A stretch of DNA of 64,000 nt from Symsagittifera roscoffensis (lineage: Eukaryota > Xenacoelomorpha > Acoela > Convolutidae): NCBI RefSeq assembly GCF_963678635.1, contig NC_087064.1, positions 25,090,189 to 25,154,188 on the forward strand, given 5' to 3'. Of this stretch, positions 33,881 through 45,881 are shown piece by piece (positions within the stretch are counted from its first letter, which is position 1; the number at the start of each line of letters is the position of its first letter). Below the pieces are notes generated by a model that saw only the letters and a list, made by a program, of their open reading frames with translations, did no database searches and was not told the DNA's origin. The translations under genes and the position numbers were made by a program.

Positions 33881-34815
33881 CAATTTCAACCTCCCATTTT
33901 CGTAAGTATTGTATAATTTCATTTGTTTTTGGTACATGCTAAACCTCCCACTTTTTTGAGATGCCGTCACTCAACAGTATTGATAACGTAAATTGACAGG
34001 ACTTCGACAAAGAGGACAAGAGAGCTAATGCAGCAAAAATTGTGTGCGAGGAATTATTTCTTGTCCAGAAGGTAATTAATATACTTGCAACAAGCAAGAA
34101 AAAAGCTTCCATATGAATAAGAAGCACGTACATCCAATTCCGAATTGAACAAAGTATGCATCACGTAATAAAAATTTCCTATCTAATATTCACTCCAGCA
34201 ACATCGCAAGAAAGATCACGAGTTAAAAGCAAGGAAAAGAGTGACTCTGTTGCTAATTGGAATAAAATATGGAAAACGAGGAGGCTAGTGACCTGCTGCG
34301 AGTTGAGTTGAATGCCTGACAACTTTTCTTGACAGTTACCTAGATGGAAAACAGACGCCAGTAGGTACCAACTTCCAAATTTTGAAACTAGATCCCATTC
34401 TAGTTAATGAAAATTTGGATTAAGATTGCCCTGGGATTTTTATTACGTAACATATAAATTGGTGAATTTTGTCATTTTTACGTTCATGAAAAAACAAATT
34501 TGGCAATTACGAGAAATCAGTAAAGCTTCTGCCATAAAACAATCACATTGTTTACGTCTTTATTATCGACAAATTCTTCGAATGCTTCCGATGCCCATCT
34601 TGCAATACCCGTTTTAAACAATTTGAAACTTCAACAAGCATTTTCTACGATGCAAAAATTGAACGAAAATGTCTAAAACAAAGTGTATACAATTTACAAA
34701 AGACGTTAATTCAAAGGCTACATGGATTCAGTATTCAGTGTACTAGAGAACAAAAGTAAATTTTGTTCTTTGGTATACTAAATTCGATTTTCAGCGTTCT
34801 CATTGATCGTCCGTT
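33881..34815 (+). pseudogene. polB: Maverick polB fragment, unit 4
   Basis: N-terminal region up to 'ttcatgaaaaaacaaattt' (about 34502), where it joins 'ggcaattacgagaaatcagt', missing about 500 bp compared with unit 3. It then has the Cys-pair region, and ends at the 'cattgatcg' breakpoint as in units 1 and 2. Confidence 0.7.
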
Positions 34816-35307
34816 TCTGACTTAAGTGAATTGATAAGATCTGATGCAAATTTTTTTTCCATCAATCTACATAAGATGAAAACCATGACCTTATGATTCG
34901 GTCCCTCAAGAACTTCATATTTTAAAAACAATTTCAGTCATTTCATATTTAGTTTTCACCGGCAATGCGTATCTCAGTTTCCTCCTCTCTGGATTGTGAT
35001 TGGTAGATCAAGACTATTCAACAAGACACCAAGACAGAGACCACTCTTGGTGATCGAGACTGATCTTCCTAAAATAACAACACTTTGGCTATTTGGATTT
35101 GGTACTATACATAAGTGCTTATTATCACTCATTTCGTTGTAGTTCTTTAATCTCAAACTTACAATTGCAACCTCGTTAGCTTTTAATCTCACCCTCTTAA
35201 TCTATTATGATATTATCACTGGAAATCAGCCATTTATCGGTTTCAATTTTTTTTTTAAAAAGGAAGGAGAGTTTAATTACAAATAGAAAGCTACAATTAA
35301 AGACAAA
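34816..35307 (-). pseudogene. Retroelement pol fragment, unit 4
   Basis: Frame 35192-34974 matches the unit 1 and 2 fragments with three residue changes (for example QSVVILGRSVS). It is cut at 35308 by the join to the minor capsid segment. Confidence 0.6.
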
Positions 35308-35590
35308 ATTTTCCCCTCCCAATTATTTCCAAACTGTTTTCGTTCCAATATCCTTTGCAAATAAGTTAGATTTTTTTTTCATCCACACAACTTCTTTATC
35401 TCTAGAGTTGCAATTTCAAATAAGTCTTCTCCTGTTTTTTTGCAGCTGCGATTTTATGTTTATTATTAAAGGGAATAGCAGTTTCCCCAAGATGTGCAAC
35501 AACTTGTTGAGGAACATCTTATCTACTGAAACATAAATTCCGTTAACTAGACGTTTCCGATTTTTGTCAGTAATGGCTAGAAGTATATCA
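35308..35590 (-). pseudogene. Minor capsid fragment, unit 4 first copy
   Basis: Fused in frame to the protease fragment: frame 35625-35416 starts MIARLDKTQYCADILLAITD, the first nine residues being protease and the rest minor capsid. Confidence 0.4.
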
Positions 35591-35990
35591 GCACAGTATT
35601 GAGTTTTGTCCAATCGAGCAATCATGATCCAGTGTTTTTTCTATCATTGCTCGGAGCAGAGTTAATTAAAACAAAATAATGCTATTTTTAGTCAAAGAAC
35701 TTTATCAGAGGTGTAAGGTCCCATATATTTGAACATGAGCTTGAGAACTCTTTCGATAATCTGAACAACTACAAACAAAAACTATCCATATTTGCAATTA
35801 ATAGCTGATTTACAATTAAAAACTAAGAAATTGATCATTTGGTACTGCAATTTAAAAAAAAAGTAAGATTGAAGACCAACATCCATTTAGCAACTAAGCA
35901 ACAAAGTCCCGTTAATAATCCTATGTAATGGACACATATAATTGTAAACTGTTTTACAGACTAGGTAGAAGACATCTTAAGGTTTTTTTG
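35591..35990 (-). pseudogene. Protease N-terminal half, unit 4 first copy
   Basis: Retains the HW-containing half and loses the half with the catalytic Cys because of the fusion at 35590. Confidence 0.5.
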
Positions 35991-36124
35991 ATTATGCAAC
36001 AATTTTTGTCTCTTTTTTTTGGAGATTTAAGAGAAACAAAAAATATATTATAGAGACAATAAGAAATAAATTCAGAAAAAATTACAATAATTTTTATTGT
36101 AACCTGAGAATTAAAAAAAAAAAC

Positions 36125-37330
36125 TTTTTTGGCATTTGCTCCAAAGTTTTTATGTAGAGCATTTGATGATCTTTCTCCCAAAAATATCAGTTCCCTTTTT
36201 ATTCCAAGTGAAATTGGAAAAGACATTTCTAATCTCCAGCTTTTTTTTTCAGGCTTGGCCTAATGCAGCTATTCAACTGCATACTTTTGTGAATTCAGTC
36301 AAGAAGTGGAACCTTTTGAAAATCTTCCATGGGAAGAGCTAGAAAACCTTCGTTAAAATGCCTTGTTTTCGATGTTTTAACATAGGAACATGTTAAATTT
36401 TTATCTAAATAAAGATTTGTTGTTTGTATTCATTGCTTCGAGTTTTAACTTTATTGGAGCATTATTGAAAAAATTTTCCTCTCTGATTTTTTTTGACGAG
36501 ATAGAATGATAACAATCCTTGCCCTATTTCGATTTAATTGTAGCGAGCACGTTTCCTTTCCAGATTTCCTTGCTTGCATTGCCAATAGATTCAGTTACTA
36601 TTTTTTTTCTAGTGAAAAGCGAACAATCAACAATTTTCAGACTGAGATCTGGATCATCAGACAACATGTAAAAAATAGGTATAGCTCGAATAACTTTAAG
36701 CCGAATTTTAGAAGTCTTCGAATGATTTTAGGTCGAATTTTGTTATTTGGTAGTTTAATTTTTTTCTCAAATAAACAAATCAACGGCAAGCTTACCATAG
36801 AGTGAAAAATTTAACCTTGTTCCTAATGAGTTCACTCTATCAACCAAATGCTTCTGAAATTTTTCAAAACGATGTCCATGATAAACAAGTATTTCTTTAG
36901 GACTGATTGCTGACTGGTTAAATTCTTTCGATATTTGTGCTTCATGAGGATATAAGCCATTGGCGTTGTAAACCATTGTATTGTTCAAATAAACTTCACA
37001 TTTGAGAATAGAGAACATAGTAGATTGCTTAAATAGCTAAGTTAAATTCTGGTTGCTTATCTGAGTCATCCTCTGACTTTGCTTTAGGCTCTGATTTTTC
37101 TTTGAAAGCATCAATTCACCTATATTTGTTGTGTGTACATTTCTTTATGTTCTGATTTTTTGGAAGTTCAAAATTTTTTTCATTTCTTGTGTGTAAAAAG
37201 AAAAAATTTTCTCCAAAACTGGGAAATCTCCAAAATCTCCAACAGAAAATTGTCAAAAATCTATAGTAATAAGGGCTACCTCGTTGTTTACATTGGTTTA
37301 TTTGTTTTGTTAGAAGTAACTTCACAAGAG
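36125..37330 (-). pseudogene. MCP: Major capsid remnant, unit 4 first copy
   Basis: The C-terminal frame 36226-35954 shows SLGIKRELIFLGERSSNALH and FGANAKK. The N-terminal frame 37018-36767 covers the NNTMVYNANGLYPHEAQISK block. Full span of the capsid blocks is present, with frameshifts. Confidence 0.65.
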
Positions 37331-37389
37331 CGACTAATTTTTGATCTTATTTTTTGAGAAATGTTTCTACTAGTCCCACGCTTAGGATA

Positions 37390-37671
37390 ATTTTCCCCTC
37401 CCAATTATTTCCAAACTGTTTTCGTTCCAATATCCTTTGCAAATAAGTTAGATTTTTTTTTCATCCACACAACTTCTTTATCTCTAGAGTTGCAATTTCA
37501 AATAAGTCTTCTCCTGTTTTTTTGCAGCTGCGATTTTACGTTTATTATTAAAGGGAATAGCAGTTTCCCCAAGATGTGCAACAACTTGTTGAGGAACATC
37601 TTATCTACTGAAACATAAATTCCGTTAACTAGACGTTTCCGATTTTTGTCAGTAATGGCTAGAAGTATATC
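37390..37671 (-). pseudogene. Minor capsid fragment, unit 4 second copy
   Basis: Duplicate of 35308-35590, with the same in-frame fusion to protease (frame 37707-37498). Confidence 0.4.
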
Positions 37672-38060
37672 AGCACAGTATTGAGTTTTGTCCAATCGAG
37701 CAATCATGATCCAGTGTTTTTTTCTATCATTGCTCGGAGCAGAGTTAATTAAAACAAAATAATGCTATTTTTAGTCAAAGAAATTTATCAGAGGTGTAAG
37801 ATCCCATATATTTGAACATGAGGTTGAGAACTCTTTCGATAATCTGAACAACTACAAACAAAAACTATCCATATTTGCAATTAATAGCTGATTTACAATT
37901 AAAAACTAAGAAAATGATCATTTGGTACTGCAATTTAAAAAAAAAGTAAGATTGAAGACTAACATGCATTTAGCAACTAAGCAACAAAGTCCCGTTAATA
38001 ATCCTATGTAATGGACACATATACTTGTAAACTGTTTTACAGACTAGGTAGAAGACATCT
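37672..38060 (-). pseudogene. Protease N-terminal half, unit 4 second copy
   Basis: Duplicate of 35591-35990. Confidence 0.5.
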
Positions 38061-38204
38061 TAAGGTTTTTTTGATTATGCAACAATTTTTGTCTCTTTTT
38101 TTGGAGATTTAAGAAAAACAAAAAATATATTATAGAGACAATAAGAAATAAATTCAGAAAACATTACAATAATTTTTATTGTAACCTGAGAATTAAACAA
38201 AAAC

Positions 38205-39420
38205 TTTTTTGGCATTTGCTCCAAAGTTTTTATGTTGAGCATTTGATGATCTTTCTCCCAAAAATATCAGTTCCCTTTTTATTCCAAGTGAAATTGGAAA
38301 AGACATTTCTAATCTCCGGCTTTTTTTTTCAGGCTTGGCCTAATGCAGCTATTCAACTGCATACTTTTGTGAATTCAGTCAAAAAGTGGAACTTTTTGAA
38401 AATCTTCCATGGGAAGAGCTAGAAAACCTTCGTTAAAATGCCTTGTTTTCGATGTTTTAACAAAGGAACATGTTAAATTTTTATCTAATTAAAGATTTGT
38501 TTTTTGTATTCATTGCTTCGAGTTTTAACTTTATTGGAGCATTATCGAAAAAATTTTCCTCTCTGATTTTTTTTGACGAGATAGAATGATAACAATCCTT
38601 GCCCTATTTCGATTTAATTGTAGCGAGCACGTTTCCTTTCCAGATTTCCTTGCTTGCATTGCCAATAGATTCAGTTACTATTTTTTTTCTAGTGAAAAGC
38701 GAACAATCAACAATTTTCAGACTGAGATCTGGATCATCAGACAACATGTAAAAAATAGATATAGCTCGAATAACTTTAAGCCGAATTTTAGAAGTCTTCG
38801 AATGATTTTAGGTCGAATTTTGTTATTTGGTAGTTTAATTTTTTTCTCAAATAAACAAATCAACGGCAAGCTTACCATAGAATGAAAAATTTAACCTTGT
38901 TCCTAATGAGTTCACTCTATCAACCAAATGCTTCTGAAATTTTTCAAAACGATGTCCATGATAAACAAGTATTTCTTTAGGACTGATTGCTGACTGGTTA
39001 AATTCGTTCGATATTTGTGCCATTTGCGTTGTAAACCATTGTATTGTTCAAATAAACTTCACCTTTGAGAATAGAGAACATAGTAGATTGCTCAAATAGC
39101 TAAGTTAAGTTCTGGTTGCTTATCTGAGTCATCCTCTGACTTTGCTTTAGGCTCTGATTTTTCTTTGAAAGCATCAATTCACCTATATTTGTTGTGTGTA
39201 CATTTCTTTATGTTCTGATTTTTTGAAAGTTCAAAATTTTTTTCATTTCTTGTGTGTAAAAAGAAAAAATTTTCTCCAAAACTGGGAAATCTCCAAAATC
39301 TCCAACAGAAAATTGTCAAAAATCTATAGTAATAAGGGCTACCTCGTTGTATACAATGGTTTATTTGTTTTGTTAGAAGTAACTTCGCAAGAGCGACTAA
39401 TTTTCGATCTTATTTTTTGA
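38205..39420 (-). pseudogene. MCP: Major capsid remnant, unit 4 second copy
   Basis: Duplicate of 36125-37330, with an 18-bp loss in the 'ttgtgc|catttgcgttg' region near 39020 relative to its sister. Confidence 0.65.
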
Positions 39421-39479
39421 GAAATGTTTCTACTAGTCCTACGCTTAGGATAATTTTCCCCTACGCTTAGGATAATATG

Positions 39480-39745
39480 TTAGATTTTTTTTCATCCACA
39501 CAACTTCTTTATCTCTAGAGTTGCAATTTCACATAAGTCTTCTCCTGTTTTTTTGCAGCTGCGATTTTATGTTTATTAATAAAGGGAATAGCAGTTTCCC
39601 CAAGATGTGCAAGAACTTGTTGAGGAACATCTTATCTACTGAAATATATATTCCGTTAACTAGACGTTTCCGATTTTTGTCAGTAATGGCTACAAGTATA
39701 TCAACAAAACTTGCATTCAATCCAGATTCATTATGCATTGGTTCA
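39480..39745 (-). pseudogene. Putative minor capsid remnant, unit 4
   Basis: Frame 39738-39529 (69 codons). The left end is shortened: a small duplication 'cctacgcttaggata' and a deletion replace the basic tail. Confidence 0.35.
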
Positions 39746-40470
39746 ATCTGTGTTTTTTCTTAAGACTACTCCTATCATCTATGAGAGATTTTTAAATCGT
39801 GTTATGACAAATGGGCTGGTGAGAGACTTCGATTGTAACTCTTTTATTGAGTTTAAGTTTTTTTTTTCTGTTGTGTGCGAGATTTTTTCCTCAGAAACGT
39901 TTTAGTACAATGAAGATTACAATATTTTCGGAAGGCAACCTCCCAGTCTCCTTTAAGATGTTTTTCTTTCCGGTAGGAAGGTTGTAGAAGAATTCAGACT
40001 AATATTCCAGTAACATTTGAAAGCAGCTTTAGAAAATAGCTCACTTTTAAAAAAGTTCATGAGCACTGATTGAAAGAAATTGAATTTACCAAAAGTTTTA
40101 CTTTTCATATGAAAATGTCTTTGGCTTCTTTTTACAAAAATTATTTTCCTTGAGTTCTTTGATGATATATGTTGCCGATTTGTTTGTCAATTTTGATGAT
40201 ATTTCAATGATTTCAAAAGTAAACTGTGACTTTATCTATTTTGAAACGAAACATTTTTTCGAGATTCTTCTTCTATTACCAGTTTTGAGTTTTGGTTCAA
40301 TACATTTCATGAACGATTTGTTAAACAAAAATTATAAAAAAGTGAATAAATTTCAAATCTCAAAAAATGTTAAAGATATGAATTAAAACTCATTTTTGAG
40401 CTGAAAAAAATTTTCTTTCGTGTAGGGGAGTTCTTTTTGCGTTATTTCTAAATTTTTTTTTTGATATTTT
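39746..40470 (-). pseudogene. Unrecognised basic frames, unit 4
   Basis: Counterpart of 14731-15480. Confidence 0.25.
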
Positions 40471-40609
40471 ACTACGTCTTTCTTCGAAAGGCCCTGAAGC
40501 TCTCCTCTAAATTTTTTTCACCAAACATTCGTTCAAGAATTGAATGAAATTTTTCGGACAATTGAGAATGAATTGCTTAGACCTCTTAGGGATGTTTTTC
40601 GAAATTTCG

Positions 40610-41260
40610 GCAGAATAGGGACTTTTTGTGTAATCATCGTCTAAAAACGTTGTCTCTGATTCTGGTTTAAAAAGTGTTAGAGCCTGTTAAAACTGAATCA
40701 CTGTTTGAGCAATATCTAAGTGAAACAACTGTTTTTAGGGTTAAACCAATAATTAAATGACCATAAGGGATCTGATGTTGCATCTTGGTACCACTTTTTC
40801 ATTTGAGTTCTTTGACCTAGTTCTTGACTTAAGGTTTTTAATTGTAAAGCACCTCTCAGTGGTTTGAACAAGACTATGCATGTATTTTATAACTCTACAT
40901 CTCTTCCCAATTTTCTTTGATGCAATATGTTGCGTTTGGGGTGTATTGTATTTAGACTCCTGTGTCTTCCAGCAGTGGCCAATTTCACGAACTGCTGCTG
41001 AGTTTGAGTTTTTTTTCATAAAAATCGTCAAATTTAAGCATATCCTTAATTCCTTCCCTTAAACGATTTTCAATCCAGTCAAAGTCTACAACCTGGATAA
41101 TTATGAGATTTTTTGCTGTGCATTTTACTATAAAGCTGTTGGTAATGTTTGTAAAGTAGAACAAATTTGTGGAATGCTGGTTGAAATGCACCGTTTTTCA
41201 ATCAATTGAAAGGATGGCGAGTTTTTCCAGATCCGCCTGGACCATAGAGGTAAAAAAAAA
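40610..41260 (-). pseudogene. Packaging ATPase remnant, unit 4
   Basis: P-loop reads GPGGSGKT here (about 41246-41222), a Gly for Arg change against units 2 and 3. FDWIENRLREGIKDMLKFDD is in frame 41191-40985. The C-terminal blocks are frame-broken. Confidence 0.65.
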
Positions 41261-41639
41261 TCGTTCCTATTTAACTTTTATTTTATTCATAGCCTTGGAA
41301 GGGGTAAAATACAACCGACTGTACTTGATAGCTACCGAAGCTGACTTGGAGAAGGTAAAATACAACCGATAAGATAGCTACCAAAGCTGACTTTTCTTCA
41401 TTTCTTGTGGATAACCTTAATCGAAAAATTTCACTTGCTAACATCAAAACTATAGCAAAAAATGGCACCGAAAACTGAGAGAGTTTTTTTACATGTACTC
41501 AAAACATTTCCTTGATTTTTATCAAAACAATTTCCTTTTTTTCAACAAATTGCAAAAAAGTTGTTTCAATTTTTTCGTTAAGATGCGAAACTGTTTCAAT
41601 TTTAGTGACTGAAGTCTCCATTTTTTTTAAATTATTGTA

Positions 41640-42108
41640 AGAATTTGACTTTGTTTCATTGCAATGTTTTGAAGTGACCTTTTTCGAGCTGTGAGCTGTG
41701 CCCTACACTATAACCCCGTACTGCAGGTTTGACTGAATATGACTGAATATGACATAACAGATGACCCAGTGATCCAAGTTGGTCATCTGTTATGGGTAAT
41801 CGAATAATATGTTGATATTTGAAATCCATTTGCATCAATTTCGTCATGTGCAAAATTTGGATTGGGATGTTTATTCGTGCCAAAAACACTCCACATAATG
41901 TTTCTGGCAATTGGATTAGTACTAAAATAGGCGAAAACTTTACCAAGTACATAAGGTTGCAGCTTTGCACTGAGAAAATGATTTTGAATATGAATTTAGA
42001 GTGAGCAAAAACAAGAATAATGACTGATTTGGAGGTGAGAGATGAGGTAGTTGACGGCAGGTAAGTCGAAAATGTTTTTTTTTTGTTATGAGTGAGGTGT
42101 AACTTCAA
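41640..42108 (-). pseudogene. Gene Y, unit 5 version
   Basis: Open frame of 150 codons (42108-41656) that includes the QILHMTKLMQMDFKYQHIIR block. The competing phase beginning at the splice-like site (TTTTCTCAG at about 41970) reads AKLQPYVLGKVFAYFSTNPI. The base missing in unit 3 is present here. The hairpin is at 41753-41794 with one mismatch. Confidence 0.4.
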
Positions 42109-43200
42109 ATCAAGTGTGTGGGTGTAACCAATAAGAATGATTTAATATGGTCGGTTGTCGTGTCCAAATAGGTTTCAGCTATCTTTCATAGACATTTTAT
42201 AAAAAATGTCGTGTCCAAGCAGAAATAAAGCTTCATTATAGGAACATAGTGGAGTATCCAATAATAGTCTACTTTTTAAGATCTTCAATCTTTCAAATGA
42301 ACAAAAATTCACGCAAAAGCAAAAGCAAAAATTAAAAATAATTAATGTTAGCTCTAAAAATGAAAAATTGACAATATCAATAACAAAAGAAGAAAAAAGT
42401 TATTGATTTTGATCTAAAAACTCGAAGTTTATGATTTTTTCAAAGCCAACCTCTTAAAGTTGTATTCCAAACCTAATCATGCAATGAACTTTGAAAATTT
42501 TAAAAATTGGAACAAGCAAAGAGTTTCCACGAAAATGGGCATGTTAACATCGGGCATGTGATAAAAAGAGTGTTTGATAATTATCAAACGACCTTTCGAT
42601 TAATTTCAAATTTTTGAGAAAAAAATATATTTTTCTTCCTTCTCAGGTGTAATTCAGCCGTTTGCTCAAAACTCTCATACCAAAGTAGGTAAATAACTAT
42701 TGGTTCAAAAGTGAGCTTTTTTTATTAAGATTCTTTAAGAATTTTACTTAGTCATTTAACTCTGTTTTGTACAATCAAAACGTCCAAAAAATTTTAAAAA
42801 AGTTAATAGTGAATGTCCTTTTTGTGATTTAAAAAATTCAATTAGATTTTTTCATTTTCTTGTAAAGTAACTCGACCAAAACGCAAAGGTTTTTTGAAAG
42901 TCATTTTTTTGAATAGTTTTAAAGTTTTCTAAAAGCTAATAAGAAATCACTATTAGAAAATGCTAGACTGTAATTGCTTGATATCGAAAAAAAAATGTTA
43001 TTTAGAGAATTTTCGATTCTCATTGGTTGATTTTTCTTATTCGACAGAGAAATAATAATTATCTCACTCTGTCGATTTCTCTTAATTGACAGAAAAATCA
43101 TATTTATCTCACTCTGGTTTCCTTTTACACGGAAAACGACTGTTCTATAATTTGTCTAACCAGTTGATAACATTTTCAAAAAATCCGAATTTTCGAAGTA
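42109..43200. other. Spacer upstream of polB, unit 5
   Basis: Non-coding. Palindrome at 42572-42589. Confidence 0.5.
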
Positions 43201-45881
43201 AGTGAAAAGTTTATTTAAATTCTTGAGACAATTTCAACCTCCCATTTTCGTAAGTATTGTATAATTTCATCTGTTTTTGGTACATGCTAAACCTCCCACT
43301 TTTTTGAGATGCCGTCACTCAACAGGATTGATAACGTAAATTGACAGGACTTCGACAAAGAGGACAAGAGAGCTAATGTAGCAAAAATTGTGTGCGAGGA
43401 ATTATTTATTGTCCAGAAGATAATTAATATACTTGCAACAAGCAAGAAAAAAGCTTCCATATGAACAAGAAGCACGTACAGCCAATTCCGAATTGAAAAA
43501 AGTATGCATCATGTGATAAAAATTTCCTATCTAATATTCACTCCAGCAACATCGCAAGAAAGATCACGAGTTAAAAGCAAGGAAAAGAGTGACTCTGTTG
43601 CTAATTGGAATGAAATATGGAAAACGAGGAGGCTAGTGATCTGCTGCGAGTTGAGTTGAATGCCTGACAACTTTACTTGACAGTTACCTAGATTGAAAAC
43701 AGACGCCAGTAGGTACCAACTTCCAAATTTTGAAACTAGATCCCAATCTTGTTAATGAAAATTTGGATTAAGATTGCCCTGCGATTTTTATTACGTAACA
43801 TATAAATTGGTGAATATTGTCAATTTTACGTTAATGAAAAAACAATTTTTTTTTGATAAGTACCTTTTGATTTTTTTTTAAACTGAGTTGACGATTACAA
43901 AGATTAAAGTGATTAGGCAAGATATCATTCAGGAAAGTACACAAGGAAAACAAACTTTAAAATGGCGAATCAAATTGATAAACATTGTAACAATTTTGCG
44001 TGATTGCTTGAAAAAGTACCCAGATACATTGGGATGTCCAGTTTCCTGAACCATTTCTAACAAATCATCAAGTAAACTGTTTGATTTTGGATTCGAGGCA
44101 GCAACCATAAACTGATAAGTTGTGTTTGTTTCGAATGCTTGCAATTCAATTGCATCGAACAATTAATCTTGAAACAACCAAGATTTTTACTGATTTTCTT
44201 GGAAAACTGGGATTTGATCTGAAACTTTTTTGTGAGTTTTTGATGGTTATTCTGCCAACAATTGAAGATTTTGTTGTTAAAAACATCATCAATTACATGA
44301 TCGACATTTGAGATTGAGAATTAGTGGTTAAATTAGCTGGGAGAAGTATTGGCAAACACGAGAACTCAGTAAAGCTTCTGCCATAAAACAATCACATTGT
44401 TTACGTCTTTATTATCGACAATTTCTTCGAATGCTTCCGATGCTCATCTTGCAATACCCGTTTTAAACAATTTGAAATTTCAACAAGCATTTTCTACGAT
44501 GCAAAAACCGAACGAAAAACGTATATAACAAATTGTTTACAATTTACAATAGACGTTAATTGAAAAACTTGATGAATTCAATATTTAATGTACCAGAGAA
44601 CAAAAGTTAATTTTGTTCTTTAGTATACTAAATTCAATTTTCAGCGTTCTCATTGATCGAGATAATTTCAAAAAAAAGAAGCAAGAGCGTAAAAAAACGA
44701 ATGCAGCGAGAAAGAGGAAAACAGAACAATCCATTTTTTTTTACTTTCCCGGGATTCAGAAAAATCAAAAGATTGATTTGATGCAAAATATCGAGAGATA
44801 TCCCAAAATTCTATCATTATTTGGAATCAACGGTGGTCAGTATGAAATAAATTACCTTAAATTATATCTCATCCATTAACTATCCACCGAAAAGTAAATT
44901 GAAGCTTCAATTATCATGAAAGCGAACAAGTTGATTTCCTTCAAAATTGGAGATATTCAGCTTTTAGACCTTATGAAGTTTCTGATTCAAGCGCTTTTTT
45001 GAGCTTCTTTTTTAGACTCATTCCTGAAAACTTACAAGGACAGCAAGATGAAGAAGTTTTTTCCACACGAGTGTTTTGAGACTCCGACAAGTTCGATGAA
45101 GAACAACTACCGTCGTATGATGAGATTTACAACAACCTGAAGAACAGCAGCCTCTCGATAAAGCGTATGACGGTTTTCAGAAGCTTCTTAAAACTGAGTT
45201 AACTGAAAAGCAAGCAAGGAAAAAGTTCGGGCTGAAATCCACATTACTGGAAAACTACAACTATCTGAAATCTATCTACGATGAGAGATGACAACATTTC
45301 GCAGTTTTCTATGGTGGTATAATAACAAACCGTTGTTCCTACCCTTCAAGCTATTCAGAAAAGGATTGAATTTTATCATGAAAAACAGATAGACTTGCTG
45401 AAGCTCGGCTTCACACACCGAATCTAGCAAATAGCTGTCTACATATGTTAATTGACTATAAATTTTACCCCTTCTTCTGGAGTAATAGTGACTCGCTTGA
45501 AAAAATATGGGAAAAATGACGAGTGGTCCCTGTATTGTTTTCACAAGGGAGGTAATAGAAAACGAGATGTTTATTCGAATGTCAAAAAATTTGTGTAAAT
45601 TAATCGTTGGTATTGATGCCAGTTAGTTATATCCTTATTCCATGTGTATGCCCACAGGTTTGTATGCGAGATGAAACTACAATGAAGAAAAATATATATT
45701 CAAGGCAAGGCAGTATCGGGTTCGTACGTTTGAGAACATGGTTAAGTCGTTTTTTTCAAGCCACCAGGCCTGAATAAAAAATTGACACTTCGCGAACAAA
45801 GAAAAGTTGACAGCTTCAGTGCTGATCGTTAATTCAACCATTGTAAAACTGTTTTTAAAGCAATGAGTTTTTATTTTCATG
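43201..45881 (+). pseudogene. polB: Maverick polB remnant, unit 5
   Basis: Collinear with unit 3, with the same stop in motif A (TAG 45624-45626) and the same right breakpoint (45882). The frame 44120-44311 covers CLFRMLAIQLHRTINLETTK and DFVVKNIINYMIDI. Confidence 0.75.

Larger units (their letters stand above)
35308..39451. repeat. 2.08-kb tandem duplication inside unit 4
   Basis: 'attttcccctcccaattatt' at 35308 recurs at 37390, and a truncated version at 39452. The copies 35308-37389 and 37390-39451 align throughout. Each copy has the same abnormal internal join, 'gctagaagtatatcagcaca', between minor capsid and protease sequences (35590, 37672), so that join preceded the duplication. Confidence 0.85.
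32589..41417. mobile_element. Maverick/Polinton array unit 4 (mosaic)
   Basis: Starts with the junction 'ggataaccttacttaattat' also seen at unit 6, but then continues with gene Y-upstream spacer. It carries a polB fragment with its own 500-bp deletion, the retroelement fragment, and two tandem copies of a 2.08-kb minor capsid-protease-capsid block, before a complete ATPase region. It looks assembled from several recombination events between units. Confidence 0.75.
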
